From Marinobacter adhaerens HP15 (GTDB lineage: Bacteria > Pseudomonadota > Gammaproteobacteria > Pseudomonadales > Oleiphilaceae): a stretch of 64,000 bases of DNA. Position numbers and translations under genes: made by a program. Where the stretch lies: the NCBI RefSeq assembly GCF_000166295.1, contig NC_017506.1, positions 1,364,001-1,428,000 on the forward strand, in the 5' to 3' direction. The notes beneath the pieces were generated by a model. That model saw only the letters and a list, made by a program, of their open reading frames with translations, searched no databases and was not told where the DNA came from. Below, piece after piece: positions 56,436-64,000 of this stretch (its first letter is position 1; every line of letters starts with the position of its first letter).

Positions 56436-58835
56436 ATGTCACTACCCGCGCCATTGACCGAAAACCAGGTCTATCACGGTTGCCCGGAAGACAAGCTGGA
56501 TTTCCAGACCACCGAAGACCTGCAGGACCTCGAGCGTCCGTATGGTCAGGACCGGGTACTGCGGGCGCTGGAATTTGGTGCCGGTATTCAGGCAGACGGT
56601 TTCAATCTCTTTGTTCTCGGACCCTCCGGTGCCGGCAAGCACGAGCTGGTCGAACGCTTTCTTTGCCTGCATGCGGCAAGCCAGCCGGTCCCGCCGGATT
56701 GGTGCCATGTCTACAACTTCCAGTTTTCAGAGCGGCCACGCGCCATTCGACTGCCGGCCGGTGAAGGGCGGCAATTCAAGAAACACATGAATGAACTGGC
56801 AGAGGAGCTCCGAACAGCAATCCCTGCTGCCTTCGAAAGCGAGGAATACCAGGCCAGGTTGCAGGAACTCCAGGAAGAAATGGCCAAGCGTCAGCATCAG
56901 GGCCTGTTTGATATCCAGGAAGAGGCGAGCCGGAACAACATTGCCATGATCACCACGCCGGCCGGCTTTACCTTTGCCCCGATGCGCAAGGGCGAGGTGA
57001 TCGACCCGGAGGAATACAAGAACTTCTCGGACGAGGAGAAAGCGCTGGTCGAATCCAAGGTTGAGGAGCTTCAGAAAAAGCTTCAGCAAACCATCCAGCA
57101 GATACCCAGGATGCGGAAGGAGGTCAGGGAAAGAGTCCATGCCCTGAATGAAGAAATGGTGCAGCTGACCCTGGGCGGTCCGATTGGGGAGTTGAGGGAA
57201 AAATGGTCCCACCTGCAGGATATCGTCGAGTACCTGGATGCCGTTCGCGAGGATGTGGTTGAGCACGCCGAGGCCTTTCAGGATACCGATAACGGGCCTC
57301 CGGCGGGCCTGTTGGCAAGGTACAAGGTCAATTTGCTGGTCGATAATGCCGAGACGGCCGGCGCGCCCGTTATCTACGAGGACCTGCCCAACCATCAGCA
57401 TCTTGCGGGGCAGATTGAACATCGGGCCCGGCAGGGTAATCTCTATACCGATTTCACGCTGATTCGTGGCGGTTCCATGCACCGGGCCAGTGGCGGCTAT
57501 CTGATCATTGATGCGCGCAGGGTACTGACACAGCCGATGGCGTGGGAAAGCCTGAAGCGGATCCTGTCCTCCGGTGAGGTTCGAATCGAGTCACTGGAGC
57601 GGCTTTACGGGTTGGTGAGTACCGTCAGCCTGCAGCCGGAGCCCATTCCGGTGTCGGTCAAGGTGGTTCTGCTCGGGGACCGGATGCTCTATTACCTGCT
57701 GTCCCGCTATGATCCGGACTTTCTGGACCTGTTCAAAGTAGAAGCGGATTTCGAGGACGACCTGGACCGCAATGAAGAATGCTATGAACTCTACGCGCGC
57801 ATGATCGCCACCATGGCCCGGGGCCTGAAAATGCGACCGCTGGAGCGAAGCGCCGTGGCCCGGCTGATTGAACATGCCAGCCGGCTGGCAGCAGACCAGC
57901 GCAAACTGACCGCCCACGACCGGGTGCTGCGCGATATTCTGAGCGAGGCAGACCACTGGGCGGGACAGGCCGGGGCCGATACGGTTGAAGCCAGCCATCT
58001 CCAGCAGGCAATTGATGAACGGGAATACCGGGCCAGCCGGGTCCGGGAACGAAGCCGTGAGCAAATCAGCCGGGGTGTGGTGATGATAGCCACTACTGGC
58101 GATGAGGTAGCTCAGGTAAATGGTCTTTCGGTGCTCAGGCTTGGGGCGTCGATGTTCGGGCAGCCTACCCGGATTACCGCCACGGCCCGTCCCGGTAAAG
58201 GGCAGGTGGTGGATATCGAGCGTGAGGCCAAACTCGGCGGCCCCATTCACAGCAAGGCCGTGATGATTCTTTCCCGCTTCCTGGCGAGCCGGTACGCTGG
58301 CGACGGCGAACTGTCCCTGTCCGCGAGTCTCGCCTTCGAGCAATCCTACGGTGGTGTTGAGGGCGATTCCGCGTCGGTAGCGGAAACCTGCGTGCTGCTT
58401 TCAGCCATTTCCCGGGTGCCAATCAAGCAGGCCTTCGCGGTCACGGGGTCGATGAACCAGCATGGTGAAGTTCAGGCCGTGGGCGGAGTGAACGAGAAGA
58501 TTGAGGGCTTTTTCGATGTCTGCAAAGAGGCCGGCGACGTTCGCGGGCAGGGCGTTTTGCTGCCTGCAAGCAATGTTGAGCACCTCATGCTGAGAGCCGA
58601 TGTGAGGCAGGCGATCGCTGAAGACCGGTTCCGGATCTATCCGATTTCAAGCATCAATGAGGCAATTGAGCTGCTAACCGGTCTTGAGCCCGGAGAACCG
58701 GATAGTAATGGCGAGTTCCCCGAGAACAGCTTCAATCACCGGGTTGCCGAACGCCTGGAGAAGTTCGCGGAGGCCAGCAAGAAACGGGACGAGAACGGAG
58801 AAGCGAACAGCAGCGGAGGCAAGGATCGTGACTGA
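56436..58835 (+). CDS. Lon-like ATP-dependent protease
   Basis: The 799-residue protein is a Lon-family peptidase of the AAA type found with stress genes; it is not the standard Lon. The P-loop is GPSGAGKHELVERF (about residues 62-70). A coiled middle (about 130-270) and DARRVLTQPMAWESLKRIL follow. The proteolytic domain has GDSASVAETCVLLSAIS with Ser near 645 and GGVNEKIEGFFDVC with Lys near 688, the Ser-Lys dyad. The N-terminal domain of housekeeping Lon is missing. Confidence 0.88.
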   Translation: MSLPAPLTENQVYHGCPEDKLDFQTTEDLQDLERPYGQDRVLRALEFGAGIQADGFNLFVLGPSGAGKHELVERFLCLHAASQPVPPDWCHVYNFQFSERPRAIRLPAGEGRQFKKHMNELAEELRTAIPAAFESEEYQARLQELQEEMAKRQHQGLFDIQEEASRNNIAMITTPAGFTFAPMRKGEVIDPEEYKNFSDEEKALVESKVEELQKKLQQTIQQIPRMRKEVRERVHALNEEMVQLTLGGPIGELREKWSHLQDIVEYLDAVREDVVEHAEAFQDTDNGPPAGLLARYKVNLLVDNAETAGAPVIYEDLPNHQHLAGQIEHRARQGNLYTDFTLIRGGSMHRASGGYLIIDARRVLTQPMAWESLKRILSSGEVRIESLERLYGLVSTVSLQPEPIPVSVKVVLLGDRMLYYLLSRYDPDFLDLFKVEADFEDDLDRNEECYELYARMIATMARGLKMRPLERSAVARLIEHASRLAADQRKLTAHDRVLRDILSEADHWAGQAGADTVEASHLQQAIDEREYRASRVRERSREQISRGVVMIATTGDEVAQVNGLSVLRLGASMFGQPTRITATARPGKGQVVDIEREAKLGGPIHSKAVMILSRFLASRYAGDGELSLSASLAFEQSYGGVEGDSASVAETCVLLSAISRVPIKQAFAVTGSMNQHGEVQAVGGVNEKIEGFFDVCKEAGDVRGQGVLLPASNVEHLMLRADVRQAIAEDRFRIYPISSINEAIELLTGLEPGEPDSNGEFPENSFNHRVAERLEKFAEASKKRDENGEANSSGGKDRD

Positions 58836-59694
58836 TAGGCCAGCAGACCAGGCTGATCCCGGCACCACAACCGGTCGTGTACTGGTACTTCTCGATGGTT
58901 CCAGGATGAGTTACGCCGCCTTGCAGGCTGCGGTCGGGATTGCCGCGAATACCGGTGCCGATGTGCTCGGTGTGTTTGTTGAGGAGCTGAATCAGCTGCG
59001 AAGCGCCGGCTATGGTTTTGCCCGCGAAGTGGGCGGTTCGTCCGGTATCAGCCGCCCCCTGGCTGCTGGCGACGTTGAACAGCGAATGCAAAGGTTGGCG
59101 AGCGAGGCCCGCCGTGCTCTTGCCGGTGCCGTCGCGTCATACGGTGGCAGGCAATCCTTGAGTGTCGCCCGGGGCCATGTGATTGATGAGGTGCTGGCGC
59201 TCGCCGGCCCTCAGGATCTTCTGGTGCTGGGCCGCGTTGGTTGGTCCTCCGAGCCCGGTGCGCGCTTGGGCTCGACGGCAAAAGGGCTGGTTCGTCGTTC
59301 CCGGGGAAGGGTCTTGCTCTGGTGTGAAAGTCGGGCCGAACCTTTGGGCAGGGTTGTGGTGTTTCTCAATGACCATCATGGCGCTAACGGCCGAGCTGTC
59401 CAGGCAACCGCTGAGGTGGTTCGTCATTCCCACCGGCCCGTGACACTACTGTTGGGCGCTGACTCGACGGTCTCAGCCGACGATCTTAAAGGCGTCGCGC
59501 AGGACCTGGGTATTCAGGAATCGGAGCTTCGTGTAAGGTCTCTGCCATCAACGGATCCGGCTGTTGTGGCCGGAATTCTACGACAGGAAAGGGCGGTAGA
59601 GCTGGTGCTAAGCCGAGAATGCACACTGCTCCAGGAGCCCGGCGCAGAGCGATTGTTGGTGGCCCTGAACCTTCCCGTCACGGTCACGCCCTGA
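58828..59694 (+). CDS. Universal-stress-like protein, tandem domain
   Basis: The 288-residue cytosolic protein starts at GTG 58828 and overlaps the Lon-like gene by 8 bp; longer in-frame starts upstream are not supported. GRVLVLLDGSRMSYAALQAAVGIA matches the UspA first strand and helix, and LGSTAKGLVRRSRGRVLLW is the late USP motif (the usual G-2x-G-9x-G(S/T) ATP loop is altered). A second half resembles the first more weakly. Its function may be stress protection; the ligand is unknown. Confidence 0.7.
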   Translation: MTDRPADQADPGTTTGRVLVLLDGSRMSYAALQAAVGIAANTGADVLGVFVEELNQLRSAGYGFAREVGGSSGISRPLAAGDVEQRMQRLASEARRALAGAVASYGGRQSLSVARGHVIDEVLALAGPQDLLVLGRVGWSSEPGARLGSTAKGLVRRSRGRVLLWCESRAEPLGRVVVFLNDHHGANGRAVQATAEVVRHSHRPVTLLLGADSTVSADDLKGVAQDLGIQESELRVRSLPSTDPAVVAGILRQERAVELVLSRECTLLQEPGAERLLVALNLPVTVTP

Positions 59695-59729
59695 ATCCCA
59701 TCGGTTGCTCCATAGGTCTTGATTAGCTG

Positions 59730-60449
59730 ATGTTTATAGATGTTCTCTCCATTGTTGGACTGACCGTCCTTGCCGGCGCCTGCATTCCACTGGGCGGACT
59801 GCTCGCCAGCTTTGAACGGATCCGACCCAATTGGCTGGAGCAGGAGTTTCGCCATTTCGTGATCGCGCTCGGTGGCGGCATCCTGCTTGGCGCGATCGCT
59901 GTGGTTTTTATTCCGGAAGGCCGATCCAGCATGGGAGGATCCCTTCTTGCGATTCCGGCTATTCTTGCGGGCGGGCTCATATTCTTCCTGATAGAGCGGG
60001 TTCTCGGTTTGAAACGCCGTGAATCTCCGCAGCTCCTGGGTGTGATGCTGGATTTTATTCCGGAAGCTGCCGCGCTGGGCGGGCTCGCCGTGGTGAACAC
60101 CGAGATTGCGCTGCTCATGGCGTTACTCATTGCCTTGCAGAACTTGCCGGAAGGGTTCAACGCCTATCGGGAGTTGCTTTACCTGAAAGGCCACAGCTCC
60201 CGAAAGACGCTGGTCTTTATGAGTAGCCTGGTGATCACAGGTCCGGTGGCCGGCCTGTTTGGCTATTTCTTCTTGTCGGAGCGCCCCGTATTACTGGGCT
60301 CACTGATGCTGATGGCTTCCGGGGGTATTCTGTACCTGATTTTCCAGGACATCGCTCCTCAGTCGAGGCTTGACCGGCATTGGGGGCCACCTCTGGGAGC
60401 GGTCCTTGGGTTCTGTATTACCCTGTTCAGTCATGACCTGGTGATCTAG
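59730..60449 (+). CDS. ZIP family divalent metal transporter
   Basis: The 239-residue inner-membrane protein has about eight helices. Metal-site motifs are DFIPEAAALGG (usual HSxPEG-like pattern is altered here) and ALQNLPEGFNAY, where many relatives have HNxPEG. The N-terminal GACIPLGGLLASFERIRP fits ZIP proteins. Loss of the first His may change metal choice. It follows the USP-like gene by 35 bp and converges with ftsH. Confidence 0.8.
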   Translation: MFIDVLSIVGLTVLAGACIPLGGLLASFERIRPNWLEQEFRHFVIALGGGILLGAIAVVFIPEGRSSMGGSLLAIPAILAGGLIFFLIERVLGLKRRESPQLLGVMLDFIPEAAALGGLAVVNTEIALLMALLIALQNLPEGFNAYRELLYLKGHSSRKTLVFMSSLVITGPVAGLFGYFFLSERPVLLGSLMLMASGGILYLIFQDIAPQSRLDRHWGPPLGAVLGFCITLFSHDLVI

Positions 60450-60464
60450 GCCATGACTTGAGTA

Positions 60465-62378
60465 TCAGGCAATCTTCCGTGCATCTTCCTTGCGCAGGAT
60501 TTCCTCGACGTCCTCTGCTGACAGCGTTTCCTGTTTCAGCACGGCTTTGGCCAATGCGTCCAACTGGTTTCGGTGCTCGGTCAGGAAGTCGAGGGTTGCC
60601 TTCTCGAGGGCCAGGAGCTGGGACTGGATTTCCTCGTCAATCATTTCAGCCATCTTTTCGCTGAACTCCCTCGGCATGCCCATCTCCCGGCCCAGGAAAA
60701 CATGTTCCTCGCCGATGTTCAGGCCCAGCGGGCCGATCTTTTCGCTCATGCCCCACTGGCCGATCATCTTGCGTATCAGCGCGGTGGCCTCCTTGAGGTC
60801 GTTCTGGGCGCCGGTACTGACTTCTCCGTAGATCAGCTTTTCCGAGCAGCGACCGCCAAGCATCACCTTGATGCGATCCTTCAGGTAGCTTTCGGTGTAG
60901 GTGTAGTGATCTTCCCGGGGGGTTTGTTCCGTCACTCCCATGGCCATGCCGTGAGGAATGATGGTCAACTTGGTAAGCGGGTCCGCGTTCGGCATATAGT
61001 AGGCCATGATGGCGTGGCCACACTCGTGGTAGGCAACGGCCTCACGCTCCTGCGGGTTCAGCTTGGTATCCCGTTCTTCACCGAGAATAATTCTGTCCCG
61101 GGCCAGATCAAAGCAATGGGCATTCACCTCATGCAGGCTTTCGCGGGCTGCGGTGAGCGCCGCTTCATTTACGAGGTTCTTGAGATCCGCCCCGGAAAAG
61201 CCGATGGTGCGTGCGGCCAGTTGATCCAGGTCGACATCATTCGCCAGGGGGACCTTTCGCACGTGAACGGCCAGGATCGCCGCGCGGGCCTCCTTGTGGG
61301 GGCGGTCGAGAGTGATCTTGCGGTCAAAACGGCCCGGGCGGAGCAGGGCACTGTCGAGTACGTCCGGCCGGTTGGTGGCAGCCAGTACCAGAACATTTTC
61401 GTGAGCCTCGAAACCGTCCATTTCCGTGAGGATCTGGTTCAGTGTCTGCTCTCGTTCATCATGGCCACCACCCAGGCCCGCACCACGTGATCGGCCAATG
61501 GCATCCAGTTCGTCGATGAAAATCAGCGCCGGCGCGTCTTTCCGGGCTTCCTTGAACATGTCCCGAACCCGCGCGGCGCCGACACCCACGAACATCTCGA
61601 TGAATTCCGAGGCGCTGATGCTGTAGAAGGGCACTTCGGCTTCGCCGGCGATGGCCCGGGCCAGTAGTGTCTTGCCGGTGCCCGGCGGGCCGACCAGAAG
61701 CACGCCCTTGGGCATGACGGCACCCAGTGCCCGGTATTTTTCGGGAGATTTCAGGAAATCGATGATCTCGGCAATTTCCCGCTTGGCGGATTCAATGCCG
61801 GCCACGTCATCCAGGGTGGCGGTAGAGGTTTCCTTGTGGGCCCGCCGTGCCTTGGAGCGGCTAAAATCAAACGGGCCGCCACCCTGTGTCATGCGTTTCT
61901 GCGCCGCACCCCAGAACCAGAACATCAGCGCCAGCAGCAGGATCCAGGGCAGGAAGCCGCGAATCATTTCCTGCCACCAGGGCAGACCTGATGGCGTGGC
62001 CCGAATGGTGACACTGTGCTCTTCAAGAAGGTTGAGCAGCGACGGGTCTTCCATGGGCGGGCGGATGGTATGGAAACCGGGCGTGCTGGTGTGGGGTGGG
62101 CTGTCAGAGCTGAAATCGGCTGCACCGCTGTCGGTGAACAAGCCGGTAATGGCTTCTTCTTTCAACGTGACTTCTGCCACCTGATTGTTCACAACAGCCG
62201 TCTTGAATTCCGAGTAGGCGAGGTCCTGAAGCCGCGGTTGTCCGCCATCCTGCAGCCAGAGCACCATCAGGAAGATGGCAGCGCTCAGCCAAAGGAACGC
62301 ATACTGGTTCTGAATGACCGGTTGTTGGTTCTGATCCGGTTTCTGTTGCTGGTTGTCTGGCCCGCTCGGTGCTGTCAT
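60465..62378 (-). CDS. ftsH: ATP-dependent zinc metalloprotease FtsH (likely accessory copy)
   Basis: FtsH is a membrane-anchored AAA protease; 637 residues from ATG 62378, chosen because GGAG precedes it and because it overlaps the YkoF-like stop (ATGA). Two N-terminal membrane helices flank a periplasmic domain. Walker A is GPPGTGKT (about residue 228), Walker [11 protein letters not shown], the second region of homology [17 protein letters not shown], and zinc site HECGH (about 451). It lies in a stress cluster, not next to the RNA methyltransferase and folP genes usual for the housekeeping copy. Confidence 0.92.
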   Translation of the reverse strand: MTAPSGPDNQQQKPDQNQQPVIQNQYAFLWLSAAIFLMVLWLQDGGQPRLQDLAYSEFKTAVVNNQVAEVTLKEEAITGLFTDSGAADFSSDSPPHTSTPGFHTIRPPMEDPSLLNLLEEHSVTIRATPSGLPWWQEMIRGFLPWILLLALMFWFWGAAQKRMTQGGGPFDFSRSKARRAHKETSTATLDDVAGIESAKREIAEIIDFLKSPEKYRALGAVMPKGVLLVGPPGTGKTLLARAIAGEAEVPFYSISASEFIEMFVGVGAARVRDMFKEARKDAPALIFIDELDAIGRSRGAGLGGGHDEREQTLNQILTEMDGFEAHENVLVLAATNRPDVLDSALLRPGRFDRKITLDRPHKEARAAILAVHVRKVPLANDVDLDQLAARTIGFSGADLKNLVNEAALTAARESLHEVNAHCFDLARDRIILGEERDTKLNPQEREAVAYHECGHAIMAYYMPNADPLTKLTIIPHGMAMGVTEQTPREDHYTYTESYLKDRIKVMLGGRCSEKLIYGEVSTGAQNDLKEATALIRKMIGQWGMSEKIGPLGLNIGEEHVFLGREMGMPREFSEKMAEMIDEEIQSQLLALEKATLDFLTEHRNQLDALAKAVLKQETLSAEDVEEILRKEDARKIA

Positions 62379-62623
62379 TTCGGTCTCCGGTCGCCCTCCA
62401 TGATCTTCGCCACGAAGACAGATTTGCCGTAGGTCTCGAACGACCATTTCATGGTGTCCGAGAGCACGCCCATAACCTCATCATAGTCGCCGAAAATCTC
62501 GGTGCTCATTCGCCCCGGGTAGACTTCCAGTCCGGTCTGCTCCAGGCGCGCGATCAGGTCTTTGATTGGCTGCTTGTACTCCTCTTTCAGGGGATAGCAG
62601 CTCAGTTGTACAGAAAGATACAT
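62375..62623 (-). CDS. YkoF-like thiamine/HMP-binding domain protein
   Basis: This 82-residue protein starts at ATG 62623 with GGAGG before it; longer frames upstream read through unrelated sequence. It has MYLSVQLSCYPLKEEYKQPI, GLEVYPGRMSTEIFGDYDEVM and SVFVAKIMEGDRR, resembling the YkoF/TtuA-type ligand-binding fold. The role is uncertain. It is translationally coupled to ftsH. Confidence 0.65.
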   Translation of the reverse strand: MYLSVQLSCYPLKEEYKQPIKDLIARLEQTGLEVYPGRMSTEIFGDYDEVMGVLSDTMKWSFETYGKSVFVAKIMEGDRRPK

Positions 62624-62663
62624 AAAGCCTCCATTCAGGTCAGTGACCCTGGTCAATTGCCCG

Positions 62664-64000
62664 TTAATAGCCCATGGCCGACGAAGTGCTCCTTCTCGGG
62701 TCCGCGCCACCATTGAGAACACCGTCTTCGTCAATCAGGATGCTCTGGATGGCGCCCATGGCTGATCCACCGACCACCGTGTGCCCCCGCTCCTGCAGAA
62801 GCCGGATGGTGTCGGGGCTGATGCCCTGTTCGATCCGGATTTCATCCGGCAGCCACTGGTGGTGCATGCGCGGCGCGCTCACGGCGGTCTGGACGTTCAT
62901 TCCATGATCAATCACATTGAGGATCACCTGCAAGGTGGTGGTAATGATCCGGGAGCCTCCGGGGCTGCCGGTCACCAGAACGTTCTTGCCATCCTTCTTA
63001 ACGATAGTGGGCGACATGGAGCTCAGCATGCGTTTGCCTGGCTCGACCTTGTTGGCTTCGCCGCCGATCAGGCCATAGGCGTTGGGTACACCGGGCTTGG
63101 CACTGAAGTCGTCCATTTCGTTGTTAAGCAGGAATCCAGCGCCTTCCACCGTAATGCCTGACCCGTAACTGAAATTGATGGTGTAGGTGTTGGACACGGC
63201 GTTGCCCCATTTATCCACAACGGAAAAATGGGTGGTTTCAGGGCTTTCCCAGGCAGCCGGCTGGCCGGGATTGATGTCGTTGGCCGGTCGTGCCCTGTCT
63301 GGATCAATGCCTTTGCGCAGTTCTTCTGCGTAGCCTTTGCTGGTTAACCCCGCCAGCGGCACCTCCACATAATCCGTGTCGCCGAGGTATTTTGAACGGT
63401 CCGCGTAGGCCAGTTTCATGGCTTCGGCCATGTGATGAATCGCATCAGCGGAGTTATGGCCAAACTCGGCCATCGGGAAGCCTTCCAGGATATTCAGGAT
63501 CTGGACAATGTGCGTGCCACCGGAGGAGGGCGGCGACATCGAGAAAATATCGTACCCGCGATAGTTGCCGTGAACCGGCGCCCGGACAACCGGGCGATAG
63601 TCTTTCAGGTCCTGGTGCGTGATGAGGCCGCCATTCCGTTCCATTTCGCTGGCAATCAGATCGGCGGTTTCGCCTTCGTAAAAGCCTTTCACGCCGTTGT
63701 CGGCAATGCGCTGGAGTGTTGCCGCCAGTTCCGGCTGTCGAAAGCGTTCCCCGGGCTGCCAGGCGCTGCCGTCTTCCTTATAAAAGGTGTCACGGGTGGC
63801 GGGCCATCGCTCGAGTCTCTCCCGGGCCTGCTCCAGACCTTCAGTAAAACGCTGGGGCACTACGAAACCGTCTTGGGCCAGTTTGATGGCCGGCGCCAGT
63901 GCCTGCTTGAGGGTAATGGTGCCGTGCCGCTCCAGCGCCAGTGCAAGGCCGGCAACTGTGCCCGGAACCCCTGCGGCCAGGTGGGTAAAACGACTGCGGT
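62664..64000 (-). CDS. ggt: Gamma-glutamyltransferase, 5' part outside the window
   Basis: This periplasmic enzyme transfers or hydrolyses gamma-glutamyl groups, for example from glutathione. The frame is open through the window edge; a GTG at 63860 is internal, because the residues before it (AAGVPGTVAGLALALERHG...) continue the family pattern. The self-cleavage site is before Thr in ETTHFSVVD (about 63234), then NTYTINFSYGSG, PGKRMLSSMSPTIV and TGSPGGSRIITT, which form the active site of the small subunit. It precedes the YkoF-like and ftsH genes on the same strand. Confidence 0.95.
   Translation of the reverse strand, partial: RSRFTHLAAGVPGTVAGLALALERHGTITLKQALAPAIKLAQDGFVVPQRFTEGLEQARERLERWPATRDTFYKEDGSAWQPGERFRQPELAATLQRIADNGVKGFYEGETADLIASEMERNGGLITHQDLKDYRPVVRAPVHGNYRGYDIFSMSPPSSGGTHIVQILNILEGFPMAEFGHNSADAIHHMAEAMKLAYADRSKYLGDTDYVEVPLAGLTSKGYAEELRKGIDPDRARPANDINPGQPAAWESPETTHFSVVDKWGNAVSNTYTINFSYGSGITVEGAGFLLNNEMDDFSAKPGVPNAYGLIGGEANKVEPGKRMLSSMSPTIVKKDGKNVLVTGSPGGSRIITTTLQVILNVIDHGMNVQTAVSAPRMHHQWLPDEIRIEQGISPDTIRLLQERGHTVVGGSAMGAIQSILIDEDGVLNGGADPRRSTSSAMGY

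Overview
The window looks like a chromosomal segment of a marine, motile, GC-rich gammaproteobacterium. Marinobacter or a close relative is my best guess, from gene orders (nadC/ampD/ampE, pepA-holC-valS, alaS-lysC-csrA-tRNA, oadGAB) and protein character; no species can be named without a search. Both ends cut genes: a YqcC-family gene on the left and a gamma-glutamyltransferase gene on the right.

Layout. Bases 1-7,500: yqcC end, nadC, a DUF1631 gene, ampD, a frame-broken ampE, and a chemoreceptor with a likely FliA promoter. 7,450-16,850: cobalamin adenosyltransferase, ketopantoate-reductase-like protein, valS-holC-pepA, the LPS-export permeases lptF-lptG, and an RDD protein. 16,970-22,030: alaS, lysC, csrA, tRNA-Ser(GCT), two identical tRNA-Arg(ACG), and a tRNA-derived repeat. 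22,180-31,480: LOG-family protein, beta-CASP nuclease, second chemoreceptor, a secreted choice-of-anchor-type protein, a Gly/Gln/Met-rich secreted protein, a DUF2058 protein and dbpA. 31,690-35,130: the sodium-pumping oxaloacetate decarboxylase oadGAB. 35,170-40,450: an SOS mutagenesis cassette imuA-imuB-dnaE2 (minus strand) behind a perfect LexA box. 40,540-41,230: phhB-like and YrhK-like genes.

The most unusual part is about 41,370-44,276. It reads as an integron gene-cassette array without an integrase in view (a CALIN). It holds short, same-direction genes with short leaders, and three of the five array genes followed by an attC have stop codons inside the putative R'' box of that site. 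The sites end in GTTAAGT, GTTATGT, ATTAACT, GTTAGTT, ATTAGCT and ATTATCT cores. For the first two cassettes the R'' box is the exact reverse complement of the cassette's own start, as integron recombination predicts. The cargo is a DUF3291 protein, a frame-broken membrane protein, a cupin, a micro-ORF, another membrane protein and a GNAT acetyltransferase. The right edge abuts the 3' end of an aspartoacylase-like gene.

44,264-64,000: an aspartoacylase/GCS2-ligase pair, a 3-hydroxyisobutyrate-dehydrogenase-like gene, the sulfate importer (cysP, cysT, cysW, cysA), a tightly overlapping MFS-membrane fusion-ABC operon, and a proteostasis/stress group (Lon-like protease, universal-stress-like protein, ZIP transporter, accessory FtsH, YkoF-like protein), then ggt. 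All family calls come from reading motifs by eye; no database search was run.
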